NCBI RefSeq assembly: GCF_000702305.1
Contig: NZ_JNLC01000010.1
Location: 434,001 to 498,000 of the forward strand
DNA from: Allobosea sp. 117
GTDB taxonomy: Bacteria; Pseudomonadota; Alphaproteobacteria; Rhizobiales; Xanthobacteraceae
Direction: 5' to 3'
Length of the DNA: 64,000 bases
Shown piece by piece: positions 44,735 to 56,075 of the stretch; the stretch's first letter is position 1; every line of letters begins with the position of its first letter. A model generated the notes under the pieces. The model searched no databases and had not been told where the DNA came from. It worked only from the letters and a program-made list of their open reading frames with translations. The translations under genes and the position numbers were made by a program.

Positions 44735-45336
44735 AACGTCGTCCGCGCCCTCAGCGCCGCCGCCAGCGTGCCCTCGTCGAGATAGTCGAGCTCGCCGCCG
44801 ACCGGAACGCCATGGGCGAGGCGGGTGACCTTCACGTCGATGTCGCGCAACAGGTCGGTGATGTAGTGCGCCGTCGTCTGCCCGTCGACGGTGGCGCCGA
44901 GCGCCAGCACCACCTCCTTGATCGCGCCGTCATGGGCGCGTCCGACCAGCGTCGAAAGGTTGAGGTCGTCCGGCCCGACGCCGTCGAGCGGCGAGAGCGT
45001 GCCGCCGAGCACATGGTAGCGCGCGTTCATCGCCCCTGCGCGCTCCAGCGCCCAGAGATCGGCGACGTCGGCGACGACGATCAGCACCGAGGGGTCGCGC
45101 GTCGGATCGGTGCAGATCGTGCACGGGTTGCGCACGTCGATATTGCCGCAGATCTCGCAGGTCACGATCTTCGCCAGCGCCTCGTCGAGCGCCCCGGCGA
45201 GCGGCGCCATCAGCGCCTCGCGCTTCTTGATGAGATGCAGCGCGGCACGGCGCGCCGAGCGCGGCCCGAGCCCCGGCACGCGGGCGAGCAACTGGATCAG
45301 GCGTTCGATCTCGGGGCCGGCGACGGCGCGGGGCAT
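44731..45336 (-). CDS. recR: Recombination mediator protein RecR
   Basis: A 201-aa RecR of normal length. It has the N-terminal HhH segment ([20 protein letters not shown]), a Cys4 zinc finger ([16 protein letters not shown]), and a Toprim domain ([16 protein letters not shown]). It helps load RecA at gapped DNA with RecO. The usual dnaX and ybaB neighbours are not here. It converges on the AmpG-like gene. Confidence 0.97.
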   Translation of the reverse strand: MPRAVAGPEIERLIQLLARVPGLGPRSARRAALHLIKKREALMAPLAGALDEALAKIVTCEICGNIDVRNPCTICTDPTRDPSVLIVVADVADLWALERAGAMNARYHVLGGTLSPLDGVGPDDLNLSTLVGRAHDGAIKEVVLALGATVDGQTTAHYITDLLRDIDVKVTRLAHGVPVGGELDYLDEGTLAAALRARTTF

Positions 45337-45505
45337 GGCTTCCTCTCTAAACCCCCTCTAGCCCAGTGGGGCGAGTCGCGCCATGGGGCGGCATTTGCTG
45401 AACCCGACGTGACCCGACGTCGGTCCGGTTTCGCTCGACAGCCGGGGAGGGGGTTGCTAACCGGGGATCAACATTCAGAAAACGCCGATCCTCAGGGGGA
45501 TGCCG

Positions 45506-46945
45506 ATGCTGCGAATTGCCACCGTGTCTGCCCTTGCCGTCTTTCTGGTGGCGGGCATCGGTCCGGCGACCGCGGCAGCCGAGGGCGTCAGCCTCGATGG
45601 CGCCGGGCTTTCCCTGCTCTGGGGGCTGCCCTTCGCCGGCATGCTGCTCTCCATCGCACTCATGCCGCTGCTGGCCGGGCATTTCTGGCACCATCACTAC
45701 GGCAAGGTCGCGCTGTTCTGGGCGCTCGCTTTGCTGGTGCCCTTCGTCGCCATATATGGCGCGGGCCTCGCGGTGCACGAGGTCGCGCACGCCGCGCTGC
45801 TCGAATACATCCCCTTCATCATCCTGCTGTTCACGCTGTTCACCATCTCGGGCGGCATACTGCTCACCGGCAATCTGCACGGCAGCCCGGGCGTGAACAC
45901 CGCGATCCTTGCCATCGGCACCGTGCTGGCGAGCCTGATCGGCACCACCGGCGCTTCCATGGTGCTGATCCGCCCCCTGCTGCGCGCCAATGACGATCGC
46001 CGCTACAACGTGCACACGGTGGTGTTCTTCATCTTCCTCGTGTCGAACATCGGCGGCTCGCTCACCCCGCTCGGCGACCCGCCGCTGTTCCTCGGCTTCC
46101 TGAAGGGGGTGAGCTTCTTCTGGACCACCGAGCACCTGTTCCACGACACGGTGGTGGTCGCCGGCATATTGCTCGTCGTCTTCTATCTGCTGGACCGCCA
46201 CTTCTACGCGAAGGAAGACGGCCTGACACATTTGAACGACCCGACGCCCGACACGCCGGACGCCATCCCGATCGGCCTGCAGGGCATCCGCAACCTGCCG
46301 CTGCTCGCCGGCGTCATCGGCGCCATCCTGCTCAGCGCATTGTGGAAGCCGGGCATTTCCTTCGACATCCTCGGCACCGAGGTGCCGCTGCCCTCCATCG
46401 CACGCGACGTGATCATGCTCGGCCTCGCCGGCATCTCGCTCGCCATCACCCCCGCCTTCATCCGCGAGCGCAACGGCTTCGACTGGGAACCGATCCGCGA
46501 GGTGGCGAAGCTGTTCGCGGCGATCTTCCTCACCATCATCCCGGTCATCGCCATACTGAAGGCCGGCAGTGCCGGAGCGCTGGCGAGTCTGGTCGATCTG
46601 GTGACGGATGCCGATGGCGAGCCGATCAATGCCGGCTATTTCTGGCTGACCGGCCTGCTCTCGGCCTTCCTCGACAATGCGCCGACCTATCTCGTCTTCT
46701 TCAACCTCGCCGGCGGCGACGCAGTCGACCTCATGGACGTGCATGCGGTGACGCTGGAGGCGATCTCGGCGGGCGCGGTGTTCATGGGCGCGCTGACCTA
46801 TATCGGCAACGCGCCGAACTTCATGGTGCTGGCGATCGCCAAGAGCCGCGGGGTGAAGATGCCGAGCTTCTTCGGCTATATGGCCTGGTCGGGCGTCTTC
46901 CTGCTGCCCTGCTTCGCGCTGATCACCTGGCTCTACTTCCTGTGA
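45506..46945 (+). CDS. NhaD-like sodium:proton antiporter (ion transporter superfamily)
   Basis: A 479-aa membrane protein with about 11-12 helices and an N-terminal signal-like helix. The IIGTTGASM-type motif (ASLIGTTGASMVLIRPLL) and SNIGGSLTPLGDPPLFLGFL are signatures of NhaD/ArsB-type ion transporters, as is AFLDNAPTYLVFFN near the end. ATG 45506 has GGGGG at a good distance; ATG 45500 is too close to it. Sodium/proton exchange is the family function; specificity is not proven. Confidence 0.87.
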   Translation: MLRIATVSALAVFLVAGIGPATAAAEGVSLDGAGLSLLWGLPFAGMLLSIALMPLLAGHFWHHHYGKVALFWALALLVPFVAIYGAGLAVHEVAHAALLEYIPFIILLFTLFTISGGILLTGNLHGSPGVNTAILAIGTVLASLIGTTGASMVLIRPLLRANDDRRYNVHTVVFFIFLVSNIGGSLTPLGDPPLFLGFLKGVSFFWTTEHLFHDTVVVAGILLVVFYLLDRHFYAKEDGLTHLNDPTPDTPDAIPIGLQGIRNLPLLAGVIGAILLSALWKPGISFDILGTEVPLPSIARDVIMLGLAGISLAITPAFIRERNGFDWEPIREVAKLFAAIFLTIIPVIAILKAGSAGALASLVDLVTDADGEPINAGYFWLTGLLSAFLDNAPTYLVFFNLAGGDAVDLMDVHAVTLEAISAGAVFMGALTYIGNAPNFMVLAIAKSRGVKMPSFFGYMAWSGVFLLPCFALITWLYFL

Positions 46946-46967
46946 CCTTCGCCATCCGGCCGGCGGC

Positions 46968-47500
46968 TCAGCTCTCGGCCGGACGGAGCGAGGCGAAGCG
47001 CGTGCGCATCCAGCGGTCCAGCATCGCCTTCTCGAAACGCAGCGGCTCGCCCGAGCGCACCGCCAGGGGGTCGGAGAGGTAGTCCACATAGGCGATGGCG
47101 TCCTCCCCGCGCGCGACGACCTTGCCGCCCCGGCGCAGCGTGAAGCGGAGCGTCGCGCTCGGCCAGGTGTCGGCCCGCATCACCCGCAGTTGCCCGGTGC
47201 GCGAGCGCAGCGGATCGATCTTGCCGGCAAGATCGAGCGCCACGACCTCGACATCGAGGCGATAGCCGTCGGGCAGCCGCCGTTCCGCGAGCCGGCCGAA
47301 GATGCGGCTGAGGCCCTCGAAGGTCAGCCGCTGGTCGGTGGGGCTCCAGGCGAGGTTCCCGTCGGCATAGCGGTCGGGCGTCGGGAAGGTGACGGCGGCG
47401 CTGCCCGCCTGCGCGGCCGGCGAGGCGGCCAGCACGCCCAGCGCGGCGAGCAGGAGGCCCGGCAGGCGGCGCGCATGCGCTCGTTCCCGCCGCCGTGGCA

Positions 47501-47504
<4 letters not shown>
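46968..47504 (-). CDS. DUF3016 family secreted protein overlapping pckA
   Basis: A 178-aa protein with a signal peptide (basic [13 protein letters not shown], hydrophobic core, cleavage near AQA|GS). The body shows [36 protein letters not shown] and the later [18 protein letters not shown], matching the DUF3016 pattern. Start ATG 47504 overlaps the pckA stop by 4 bp (ATGA), so the two are translationally coupled even though one product is cytosolic and the other exported. Function unknown. Confidence 0.8.
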
Positions 47505-49114
<1,610 letters not shown>

Positions 49115-49450
49115 GGCCGCCTCCTTCGCCCGGTGTTCCCGCCCGGGCTGTCGTGTTCATGGTGGGTCGCGCCCGGTCTTTGCGCCGGTTGCGGCAAGTC
49201 TAGTCTCGCATGGTTGGCGGCAAGTTGTGCTGTTTTTGCGGCAAATGTCGAGAGCGCCGCGCCTCTACCCGGCGAAGGCAAGGATGAGCCACCGATCGAG
49301 GCGGGCAAAGGCCGTCTTTACGTGGGCGAGTTCTCGATGTTGCTTCGAGATTAGAAGCGAATTGGAATACATGATGCCAGTGCGACTTGGCGCGCGGCAG
49401 GGACATATGGGTCAAGGTGAGCTGGGCGCCATCGTCCCGAAGCGCGCAGC
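49115..49450. promoter_or_regulatory. pckA upstream region with three GCGGCAA direct repeats
   Basis: In this 336-bp gap GCGGCAA occurs at 49191-49197, 49217-49223 and 49238-49244 in the same orientation, spaced 26 and 21 bp, near two helical turns. On the pckA strand the repeats read TTGCCGC. Direct repeats are the usual target of OmpR-type response regulators such as ChvI. The remaining bases up to 49450 show no gene or hairpin I can support. Confidence 0.4.
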
Positions 49451-50182
49451 TCAGGCGGCGCGGGTCTTGCGGGCGAGCTCGACCATGATCTTGTGGAGGT
49501 CCTCGGCGGTGGTGATGCGCCGGCCGAAATCGAGGCGGCGCACCCGCTCGCCGGCCATCAGCTCGCAGCCCTCAGGGTCGACGCCGATCAGCCGCCAGTC
49601 GCCCGCCGGCGCGCCGAGCAGCACCGTGGCATAGGCCGCCACCGCATCGGCATGGTCGGTGTTCATGTGCTCGACCGCGCTTGCCTCGGCCGCCACCACC
49701 TCCTGCGCGTCGCCGATCGGCGTGAGGATGGCGTCGCGCTCCACGTCGACGATGCGCCCGAAGCCGGCGACGAGGTGGGCGGCCTTCGGCTCGATCCGGT
49801 AGAAGGCGAAATCGGCGAAGCCCGCAAAGCCGGCTGAATCGGGGTGGCGCATGAGGAAGCGCCGCCTCACCGCCTCGTCCTCGGTCTTCGCGATGGTGCC
49901 GCTGATGCTGGCGCGCGCGCCCTGCAGCTCCTCGCCCGCCCGGCGCTCGTCGACGAGCAGCGAAACGCGCGAATCAGCGCGCAGATTCCGGGTGTGCCGC
50001 GCGAGGCCGGAGAGCAGCAGCACCGGCGCGCCGTCGGAGGCGGTCGCCACCTGCACCAGCGAGACATAGGGCGCGCCGTCGGCATCGAGCGTCGCCAGCG
50101 CCCCCATGCGCGCCTCGCGCAGCAGCACCCGCACGGCGCGGGCGGCGTCGAAAGTCTCGGCCGGAATGGCGGAACTGCTCAT
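49451..50182 (-). CDS. HugZ-like pyridoxamine-phosphate-oxidase-fold protein with DUF2470
   Basis: A 243-aa protein with an N-terminal split-barrel domain ([20 protein letters not shown], then [20 protein letters not shown]) and a C-terminal DUF2470-like domain ([20 protein letters not shown]). This two-domain form is shared with heme-utilisation protein HugZ and related flavin- or heme-binding proteins. ATG 50182 is taken, since the sequence further upstream is compositionally non-coding. It is divergent from chvI. The precise cofactor cannot be told from sequence. Confidence 0.85.
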   Translation of the reverse strand: MSSSAIPAETFDAARAVRVLLREARMGALATLDADGAPYVSLVQVATASDGAPVLLLSGLARHTRNLRADSRVSLLVDERRAGEELQGARASISGTIAKTEDEAVRRRFLMRHPDSAGFAGFADFAFYRIEPKAAHLVAGFGRIVDVERDAILTPIGDAQEVVAAEASAVEHMNTDHADAVAAYATVLLGAPAGDWRLIGVDPEGCELMAGERVRRLDFGRRITTAEDLHKIMVELARKTRAA

Positions 50183-50453
50183 CTTTGCCTCATTCGCGAT
50201 CTCCCCGGCGCCGGCTCCCCGGCCGGCGCGAGGTGCGGCACCGATCCCCGTCTCACGTGACGGCGGGGCGCCGACAGTGCTCCGCGCCGGGGCCGCGCTC
50301 AAGCGGCGGGACGACGCAGCGGTAGCGACGATTTGGCCCCGTGCCCCGAAAGGGCTATTTTCGGCGTGCCGCTTGTTGCCTGTCACATTATGGCCACGCC
50401 GGCACGGTTCACCGCGGGACGTCAAATCCGCGGCAGAACAGGAAAGTTCGCTC

Positions 50454-51152
50454 ATGCCGACCATCGCCCTCGTCGACGACGATCGCAACATCCTGACCTC
50501 GGTCTCGATCGCGCTCGAATCGGAAGGCTACCGCATCCAGACCTATACCGACGGTGCGACCGCCCTCGACGGCTTCAAGACCAACCCGCCCGACCTCGCC
50601 ATCTTCGACATCAAGATGCCGCGCATGGACGGCATGGAGCTGCTGCGCCGGCTGCGCCAGAAGAGCGACATGCCGGTGATCTTCCTCACCTCGAAGGACG
50701 ATGAGATCGACGAGCTGTTCGGTCTCAAGATGGGGGCCGACGACTTCATCAAGAAGCCGTTCTCCCAGCGCCTGCTGGTCGAGCGCGTGAAGGCGGTGCT
50801 GCGCCGCGTCTCGCCCAAGGACGGCACCATGCCGCGCGAGACCGACAGCGCCAAGGTTCTGGAGCGCGGCCAGCTCCGTATGGACCCGGAGCGCCACACC
50901 TGCACCTGGAAGGGCGAGAACGTGACGCTGACCGTCACCGAGTTCCTCATCCTGCAGGCGCTGGCCACCCGCCCCGGCGTGGTGAAGAGCCGCAACGCCC
51001 TGATGGATGCGGCCTATGACGACCAGGTCTATGTCGACGACCGCACCATCGACAGCCACATCAAGCGGCTGCGCAAGAAGTTCAAGGTGGTCGACGACAA
51101 TTTCGAGATGATCGAGACCCTCTACGGTGTCGGCTACCGCTTCAAGGAGTAG
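50454..51152 (+). CDS. chvI: Response regulator ChvI
   Basis: A 232-aa OmpR-type response regulator with phospho-acceptor Asp52 in [13 protein letters not shown], conserved Lys in [19 protein letters not shown], and a C-terminal winged helix ([27 protein letters not shown]). ATG 50454 is the start consistent with the receiver domain beginning PTIALVDDD. It is followed directly by chvG. In rhizobia and Brucella (BvrR) this regulator controls envelope, acid and carbon responses, including pckA. Confidence 0.95.
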   Translation: MPTIALVDDDRNILTSVSIALESEGYRIQTYTDGATALDGFKTNPPDLAIFDIKMPRMDGMELLRRLRQKSDMPVIFLTSKDDEIDELFGLKMGADDFIKKPFSQRLLVERVKAVLRRVSPKDGTMPRETDSAKVLERGQLRMDPERHTCTWKGENVTLTVTEFLILQALATRPGVVKSRNALMDAAYDDQVYVDDRTIDSHIKRLRKKFKVVDDNFEMIETLYGVGYRFKE

Positions 51153-51159
51153 CGCCTCG

Positions 51160-53124
51160 TTGCTCGACCGGCAGTCCGCGCGCCCGCTCGGCGATGATGA
51201 CGACGACGGCGAGGTGGGGCCGATGCCGTCCGCTCGCGCGCGCCGTCCGTTCCATCTCGGGCGCGTGGCGGGACTGTTCGCGGCGTTCCGGCGCGCGCGC
51301 CGTTTCGTCGCCTTCAAGAGCTTCTCCAGCCTCACCCGGCGCATCGTCTTCCTCAACCTCGCCGGCATGTGCCTGCTGGTCTCGGGCATCCTCTACCTGT
51401 CCGAGTTCCGCGCCGGGCTGATCGATGCGCGGGTGCAGAGCCTGCTGGTGCAGGGCGAGATCATCGCCGGCGCCATCTCGGCCTCGGCGCAGGTCGACGC
51501 CAACGCCATCACCATCGATCCCGAGCGCCTGCTGGAGCTGCAGGCGGGCGAGAGCTACGGGCCGGGCGAGGAGAGCTTCGCGCCGCTCGAATTCCCCATC
51601 AATCCCGAGCGTGTGGCGCCGGTGCTCAAGCGCCTCGTCGAGCCGACCGGCACGCGCGCCCGCATCTATGACCGCGACGGCGCCCTTCTGCTCGATTCCC
51701 GCTCGCTCTATTCGCGCGGCGAGATCCTGCGCTTCGAGCTGCCGGCACCGACGACGCGCAAGCCGAACTGGTTCGAGCGCGCCTGGAACCAGGTCAAGGT
51801 CTGGTTCGAGCGCGGCGACCTGCCGCTCTACAAGGAGCTCGGGCCCAACAACGGCAAGGGCTACCCGGAGGTTGGCGCGGCGTTGCAGGGGCAGAATTCC
51901 AGCGTCGTGCAGGTGAACGATCGCGGGCAGATCATCGTCTCGGTGGCGGTGCCGGTGCAGCGCTTCCGCGCCATTCTCGGTGCCCTGCTGCTCTCCACGC
52001 AGGGCGGCGAGATCGACGAGGCGGTGGCGGCCGAGCGCTTCGTCATCGTGCGCGTCTTCCTCGTCGCCATGGCGGTGATGGTCCTGCTCTCCTTCCTGCT
52101 CGCGGGCACCATCGCCGGACCGGTGCGCAAGCTCGCCGACGCCGCCGAGCGGGTGCGGCGCCGCACCCGCCAGCGGGTCGAGATCCCGGACTTCACCAGC
52201 CGCTCCGACGAGATCGGGCACCTGTCCGGAGCGCTGCGCGACATGACGGATGCGCTCTATTCGCGCATCGAGGCGATCGAGAGCTTCGCCGCCGACGTCT
52301 CCCACGAGCTCAAGAACCCGCTCACCTCGCTGCGTTCGGCCGTGGAGACGCTGCCGCTCGCCAAGACCGACGCGTCGCGCACGCGGCTGCTGGAGGTGAT
52401 CCAGCACGATGTGAAGCGGCTCGACCGGCTGATCACCGACATCTCAGACGCCAGCCGGCTCGACGCCGAGCTGCAGCGGCAGGAGGCCGCGCCGGTCGAC
52501 CTCAGGCGGCTGCTCAACACCGTCGTCGGCGTGCACAACGACGTCCGGCGTGGCGACGGGGTCAAGGTGAAGCTGGCCTTCGAGGCCGGCCCCGGCGGCT
52601 CGGACGAGTTCGTCGTGCCGGGCCACGATTCCCGCCTCGGGCAGGTCATCAACAATCTCATCGACAATGCCCGCTCCTTCTCGCCGCCCGGCGGCGAGGT
52701 GCGGGTGACCTGCCGCCGGCTGAAGGACAATGTCGAGATCGTGGTCGACGACGACGGACCCGGCATTCCGCCCCATGCGCTGGGCCGCATCTTCGAGCGC
52801 TTCTACACCGACCGGCCCGAGGAGCAGGGCTTCGGCCAGAACTCCGGCCTCGGCCTGTCCATCTCGCGCCAGATCGTCGACGCCCATGGCGGGCGCATCT
52901 GGGCGGAGAACCGTGTCGCCGAGATGCCGGTGAAGGGCGGGGCGAAGAAGACGAAGGCCAAGGCGGGGGTGAAGTCGGCGGCGAAATCGGCCGCGGCCAT
53001 GGCGGGGTCCGGTGCGGGCGAGGGCGGGATCGGAACCGGATCGCCCGGCGAGGGAGCTGCGGCTCCGGCCACCACCGTCGCGCGCGGCGGAGCGCGCTTC
53101 ATCGTCCGCCTGCCGGCCGCCTGA
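51160..53124 (+). CDS. chvG: Sensor histidine kinase ChvG
   Basis: A membrane histidine kinase of about 654 aa. Two transmembrane helices (IVFLNLAGMCLLVSGILYLS and the VFLVAMAVMVLLSFLLAGTI segment) flank a periplasmic sensor domain, followed by HAMP, the phospho-acceptor His in SHELKNPLTSLRSAVE and an ATPase domain (NNLIDNARSF, DDGPGIP, GLGLSI). TTG 51160, behind AAGGAG at 51144-51149, is preferred; GTG 51127 overlapping chvI is an alternative. A low-complexity Lys/Ala/Gly insert of about 50 residues lies between WAENR and the closing ARFIVRLPAA. Its partner ChvI is encoded just before. Confidence 0.92.
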   Translation: MLDRQSARPLGDDDDDGEVGPMPSARARRPFHLGRVAGLFAAFRRARRFVAFKSFSSLTRRIVFLNLAGMCLLVSGILYLSEFRAGLIDARVQSLLVQGEIIAGAISASAQVDANAITIDPERLLELQAGESYGPGEESFAPLEFPINPERVAPVLKRLVEPTGTRARIYDRDGALLLDSRSLYSRGEILRFELPAPTTRKPNWFERAWNQVKVWFERGDLPLYKELGPNNGKGYPEVGAALQGQNSSVVQVNDRGQIIVSVAVPVQRFRAILGALLLSTQGGEIDEAVAAERFVIVRVFLVAMAVMVLLSFLLAGTIAGPVRKLADAAERVRRRTRQRVEIPDFTSRSDEIGHLSGALRDMTDALYSRIEAIESFAADVSHELKNPLTSLRSAVETLPLAKTDASRTRLLEVIQHDVKRLDRLITDISDASRLDAELQRQEAAPVDLRRLLNTVVGVHNDVRRGDGVKVKLAFEAGPGGSDEFVVPGHDSRLGQVINNLIDNARSFSPPGGEVRVTCRRLKDNVEIVVDDDGPGIPPHALGRIFERFYTDRPEEQGFGQNSGLGLSISRQIVDAHGGRIWAENRVAEMPVKGGAKKTKAKAGVKSAAKSAAAMAGSGAGEGGIGTGSPGEGAAAPATTVARGGARFIVRLPAA

Positions 53125-53136
53125 AGAGCGGCGCGC

Positions 53137-53592
53137 ATGCTGGTCGTGCCGCCCTCCATCCATGCCTCCTGCGTCGCGGTGGGGGAGACCGGCGTGCTGA
53201 TCCGGGGGCCGTCCGGCTCCGGCAAGTCGCGGCTCGCCTTCCAGCTCATCCTCGCCGCGCGTTCCGGGCTGATCGGGCCGACGCTTCTGGTCGCCGATGA
53301 CCGCGTGCTGCTCGCCCGCCGCGGCGACGGCCTCGTCGCAACGCCGCCGGCCGACCTCGCCGGGCTGATCGAGGTACGCGGCGCCGGCATCCGCCGCGTA
53401 CCCCACGCAGCGAGCGCCGTCGTCGGGCTGGTCGTCGACCTTTCGGCAGATGACGGTGCCCGCCTGCCGGATCCCGACAGCCGGCGCCTTCAGCTCGACG
53501 GTGTGGTGCTGCCGCGCCTCGCTTTGCCGGCGGGCGTCGATCCGCTCCCGCCGGTGATTGCGGTGCTCACCACGGAAGCGGTCCCGGACTGA
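53137..53592 (+). CDS. hprK: HPr kinase/phosphorylase, short alphaproteobacterial form
   Basis: A 151-aa protein corresponding to the catalytic domain only of HprK. Walker A GPSGSGKS lies at 24-31, and the HPrK signature region follows around LIEVRGAGIRRVP. The short form without the N-terminal domain is usual in alphaproteobacteria. It would phosphorylate the regulatory Ser of the HPr encoded at 54135-54428. It lies 12 bp after chvG. Confidence 0.93.
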   Translation: MLVVPPSIHASCVAVGETGVLIRGPSGSGKSRLAFQLILAARSGLIGPTLLVADDRVLLARRGDGLVATPPADLAGLIEVRGAGIRRVPHAASAVVGLVVDLSADDGARLPDPDSRRLQLDGVVLPRLALPAGVDPLPPVIAVLTTEAVPD

Positions 53593-53736
53593 GCAATTGC
53601 AGGCGCTTCGCGGGCGTTTTGCCTAAGATTCCGGCGCCACTTGCCATTTATGTGCAGTGCAACGATGATGGTGCCCCTGCAACGCAGGTGGCGGGCGACG
53701 CCCCTCGGAACGTGCCGCATCCGGCGGCGGAGCAGC

Positions 53737-54138
53737 ATGATCGGTCTTGTACTTGTAACCCATGGTCGTCTCGCTACCGAGTTCCGCGCGGCCCTCGAGC
53801 ATGTGATGGGCCCGCAGAAGCAGATCGAGACGGTGACCATCGGCCCCGACGACGATATCGAGCAGCGACGCAAGGACATCGTCGCCAGCGTCGAGGCCGC
53901 CAATTCCGGCGGCGGCGTGGTGATCCTCACCGACATGTTCGGCGGCACGCCCTCAAACCTCGCCATCTCGGTGATGAACGCACCCGACATCGAGGTGGTC
54001 GCCGGCATCAACCTGCCGATGCTGGTCAAGCTCGCCACCGTTCGGGCCGAGCTGCCGCTGAAGGAGGCGGTGGCGCAGGCGCAGGAGGCCGGGCGCAAAT
54101 ACATCAACATCGCCAGCCGGGTGCTCGCCGGGAAATGA
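53737..54138 (+). CDS. PTS EIIA component, mannose family
   Basis: A 133-aa cytosolic EIIA-Man protein with the phosphorylatable His9 in VLVTHGRLA and the VVILTDMFGGTPSN segment. It receives phosphate from HPr. No permease is linked, and in alphaproteobacteria this protein acts in regulation rather than sugar uptake. ATG 53737 is favoured because upstream in-frame residues look non-coding. It overlaps ptsH by ATGA. DhaM of DHA kinase systems contains the same domain, which matters for the DhaKL pair at 7025-8643. Confidence 0.93.
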   Translation: MIGLVLVTHGRLATEFRAALEHVMGPQKQIETVTIGPDDDIEQRRKDIVASVEAANSGGGVVILTDMFGGTPSNLAISVMNAPDIEVVAGINLPMLVKLATVRAELPLKEAVAQAQEAGRKYINIASRVLAGK

Positions 54139-54428
54139 GCGCGTCGGGTGCCAAAGCCGCGCTCCGGCGCGAGCTTGCCATCATCAACAAGCGCGGCCTG
54201 CATGCGCGCGCCTCCGCGAAGTTCGTCCAGACGGTCGAGAAGTTCGACGCCTGCGTGCACGTCTCGCGCAACGGCGAGACGGTCGGCGGCACCTCGATCA
54301 TGGGGCTGATGATGCTGGCCGCGGCCCCCGGCACCACCATCGAGGTGGAGGCTGCCGGCCCGGAGGCGCAGGCGGCGCTCGACGCGCTCGACGCCCTGGT
54401 CGCCGACCGCTTCGGAGAGGGCGAGTAG
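54135..54428 (+). CDS. ptsH: Phosphocarrier protein HPr
   Basis: A 97-aa HPr with active-site His23 in [10 protein letters not shown] and the regulatory Ser54 region in [11 protein letters not shown], where HprK acts. A short N-terminal extension ([12 protein letters not shown]) precedes the usual domain start. It is translationally coupled to the EIIA gene. Enzyme I or PtsP is not in the window. Confidence 0.95.
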   Translation: MSASGAKAALRRELAIINKRGLHARASAKFVQTVEKFDACVHVSRNGETVGGTSIMGLMMLAAAPGTTIEVEAAGPEAQAALDALDALVADRFGEGE

Positions 54429-54457
54429 CCCTCGTTCGCTTCCTCTTGGAAGTCGTC

Positions 54458-54477
54458 ATATAAAGACATCTTTATAT
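54458..54477. promoter_or_regulatory. Perfect palindrome upstream of ahcY (SahR-like operator)
   Basis: ATATAAAGA (54458-54466) and TCTTTATAT (54469-54477) are perfect 9-bp arms around CA, in an AT-rich island before ahcY. From memory it resembles sites of SahR, the ArsR-family regulator that senses S-adenosylhomocysteine and controls ahcY and methionine-cycle genes in Proteobacteria. A possible promoter, TTGTTT at 54483-54488 and TAAACC at 54506-54511 with a 17-bp spacer, follows directly. Confidence 0.7.
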
Positions 54478-54582
54478 CGTTATTGTTTTTGCGCCGGCAG
54501 GCTGCTAAACCGCCGGCACGTCATGACGCGTCCGCTGGCCTCGCCGGGCCGGAACGGAGCAACGAGAACAGGGAAGCCAGCC

Positions 54583-55989
54583 ATGGCCGTCGCCAGCGAA
54601 TATATCGTCAAGGACATCAGCCTCGCCGATTTCGGCCGTAAGGAGATCGATCTCGCCGAGACCGAGATGCCGGGCCTCATGGCGATCCGCGCCGAGTACG
54701 GCCCCGCGCAGCCGCTGAAGGGCGCGCGCATCGCCGGCTCGCTGCACATGACCATCCAGACCGCGGTGCTGATCGAGACGCTGAAGGCGCTCGGCGCCGA
54801 CGTGCGCTGGGTCTCGTGCAACATCTTCTCGACGCAGGACCACGCCGCCGCCGCCATCGCCGCCGGCGGCACGCCGGTCTTCGCCTTCAAGGGCGAGACG
54901 CTGACCGAATACTGGGACTTCACCGCCAAGCTGTTCGACTGGCACGGTGGCGGCGTTCCCAACATGATCCTCGACGACGGCGGCGACGCCACCATGCTGG
55001 TGCACCACGGCCTGCGCGCCGAGAACGGCGATGTCGCCTTCCTCGACAAGCCCGGCTCCGAGGAAGAGGAAATCTTCTTCGCGCTGATCAAGCGCCTGCT
55101 CGCCGAGAAGCCGAAGGGCTGGTTCGCGCAGGTCGCCAAATCGATCAAGGGCGTCTCGGAAGAGACCACCACCGGCGTGCACCGCCTCTACAAGCTGGCC
55201 GAGCAGGGCAAGCTGCTGTTCCCGGCGATCAACGTGAACGACAGCGTCACCAAGTCGAAGTTCGACAATCTCTATGGCTGCCGCGAGAGCCTCGTCGACG
55301 CCATCCGTCGCGGCACCGACGTGATGCTGGCGGGTAAGGTCGCCTTCGTCGCCGGCTTCGGCGATGTCGGCAAGGGCTCGGCCGCCTCGCTGCGCCAGGC
55401 CGGCGCCCGCGTCATCGTCTCCGAGGTCGATCCGATCTGCGCCCTGCAGGCATCGATGGAAGGCTATGAGGTGGCGACCATCGAGGACGCATTCTCGCGC
55501 GCGGACATCTACGTCACCTGCACCGGCAACAAGGACATCATCACCGTCGACCACATGCGGCAGATGAAGGACCGGGCGATCGTCTGCAACATCGGCCACT
55601 TCGACAATGAGATTCAGGTCTCCGGCCTGCGCAATTTCAAGTGGACCAACATCAAGCCGCAGGTGGACGAGATCGAGTTCCCCGCCGGCAACCGCATCAT
55701 CCTGCTGTCGGAAGGGCGCCTCGTGAACCTCGGCAACGCGATGGGCCACCCGTCCTTCGTGATGTCGTCGTCCTTCTCGAACCAGACGCTGGCGCAGATC
55801 GACCTCTGGGCCAATCCCGGCAAGTACGAGAAGAAGGTCTACACCCTGCCGAAGGTGCTCGACGAGAAGGTGGCGGCGCTGCATCTCGAGAAGCTGGGCG
55901 TGAAGCTGACCAAGCTGCGTCCCGAGCAGGCCGACTATATCGGCGTGCCGGTCGAAGGCCCCTTCAAGCCGGATCACTATCGGTACTGA
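54583..55989 (+). CDS. ahcY: Adenosylhomocysteinase
   Basis: S-adenosylhomocysteine hydrolase of 468 aa, which cleaves SAH to adenosine and homocysteine with bound NAD. It has the substrate-domain [20 protein letters not shown], the NAD-binding [18 protein letters not shown] and the C-terminal KPDHYRY dimer-swap tail with its conserved Lys and Tyr. ATG 54583 is the correct start; the frame stays open upstream but without family sequence. It sits at the end of the hprK-EIIA-HPr group behind its own operator. Confidence 0.98.
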   Translation: MAVASEYIVKDISLADFGRKEIDLAETEMPGLMAIRAEYGPAQPLKGARIAGSLHMTIQTAVLIETLKALGADVRWVSCNIFSTQDHAAAAIAAGGTPVFAFKGETLTEYWDFTAKLFDWHGGGVPNMILDDGGDATMLVHHGLRAENGDVAFLDKPGSEEEEIFFALIKRLLAEKPKGWFAQVAKSIKGVSEETTTGVHRLYKLAEQGKLLFPAINVNDSVTKSKFDNLYGCRESLVDAIRRGTDVMLAGKVAFVAGFGDVGKGSAASLRQAGARVIVSEVDPICALQASMEGYEVATIEDAFSRADIYVTCTGNKDIITVDHMRQMKDRAIVCNIGHFDNEIQVSGLRNFKWTNIKPQVDEIEFPAGNRIILLSEGRLVNLGNAMGHPSFVMSSSFSNQTLAQIDLWANPGKYEKKVYTLPKVLDEKVAALHLEKLGVKLTKLRPEQADYIGVPVEGPFKPDHYRY

Positions 55990-56028
55990 GCGGCGCCGCG
56001 CTGCGCGGACCGCCTGTCGAAATCCGCG

Positions 56029-56053
56029 AAGGCCGGGCTCGTCCCGGCCTTTT
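56029..56053 (+). terminator. Rho-independent terminator after ahcY
   Basis: AAGGCCGGG (56029-56037) and CCCGGCCTT (56043-56051) form a perfect 9-bp stem with a five-base loop, continuing into TT. It lies 40 bp after the ahcY stop and between convergent genes. Confidence 0.8.
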
Positions 56054-56075
56054 GCTTTCCGGAGGGCGGGGCCGC

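Noticed and set aside
45401-45420. Tandem ACCCGACGT repeat upstream of the NhaD-like gene
   Set aside because: Only two short GC-rich units with no symmetry or matching copy elsewhere; chance is a sufficient explanation.
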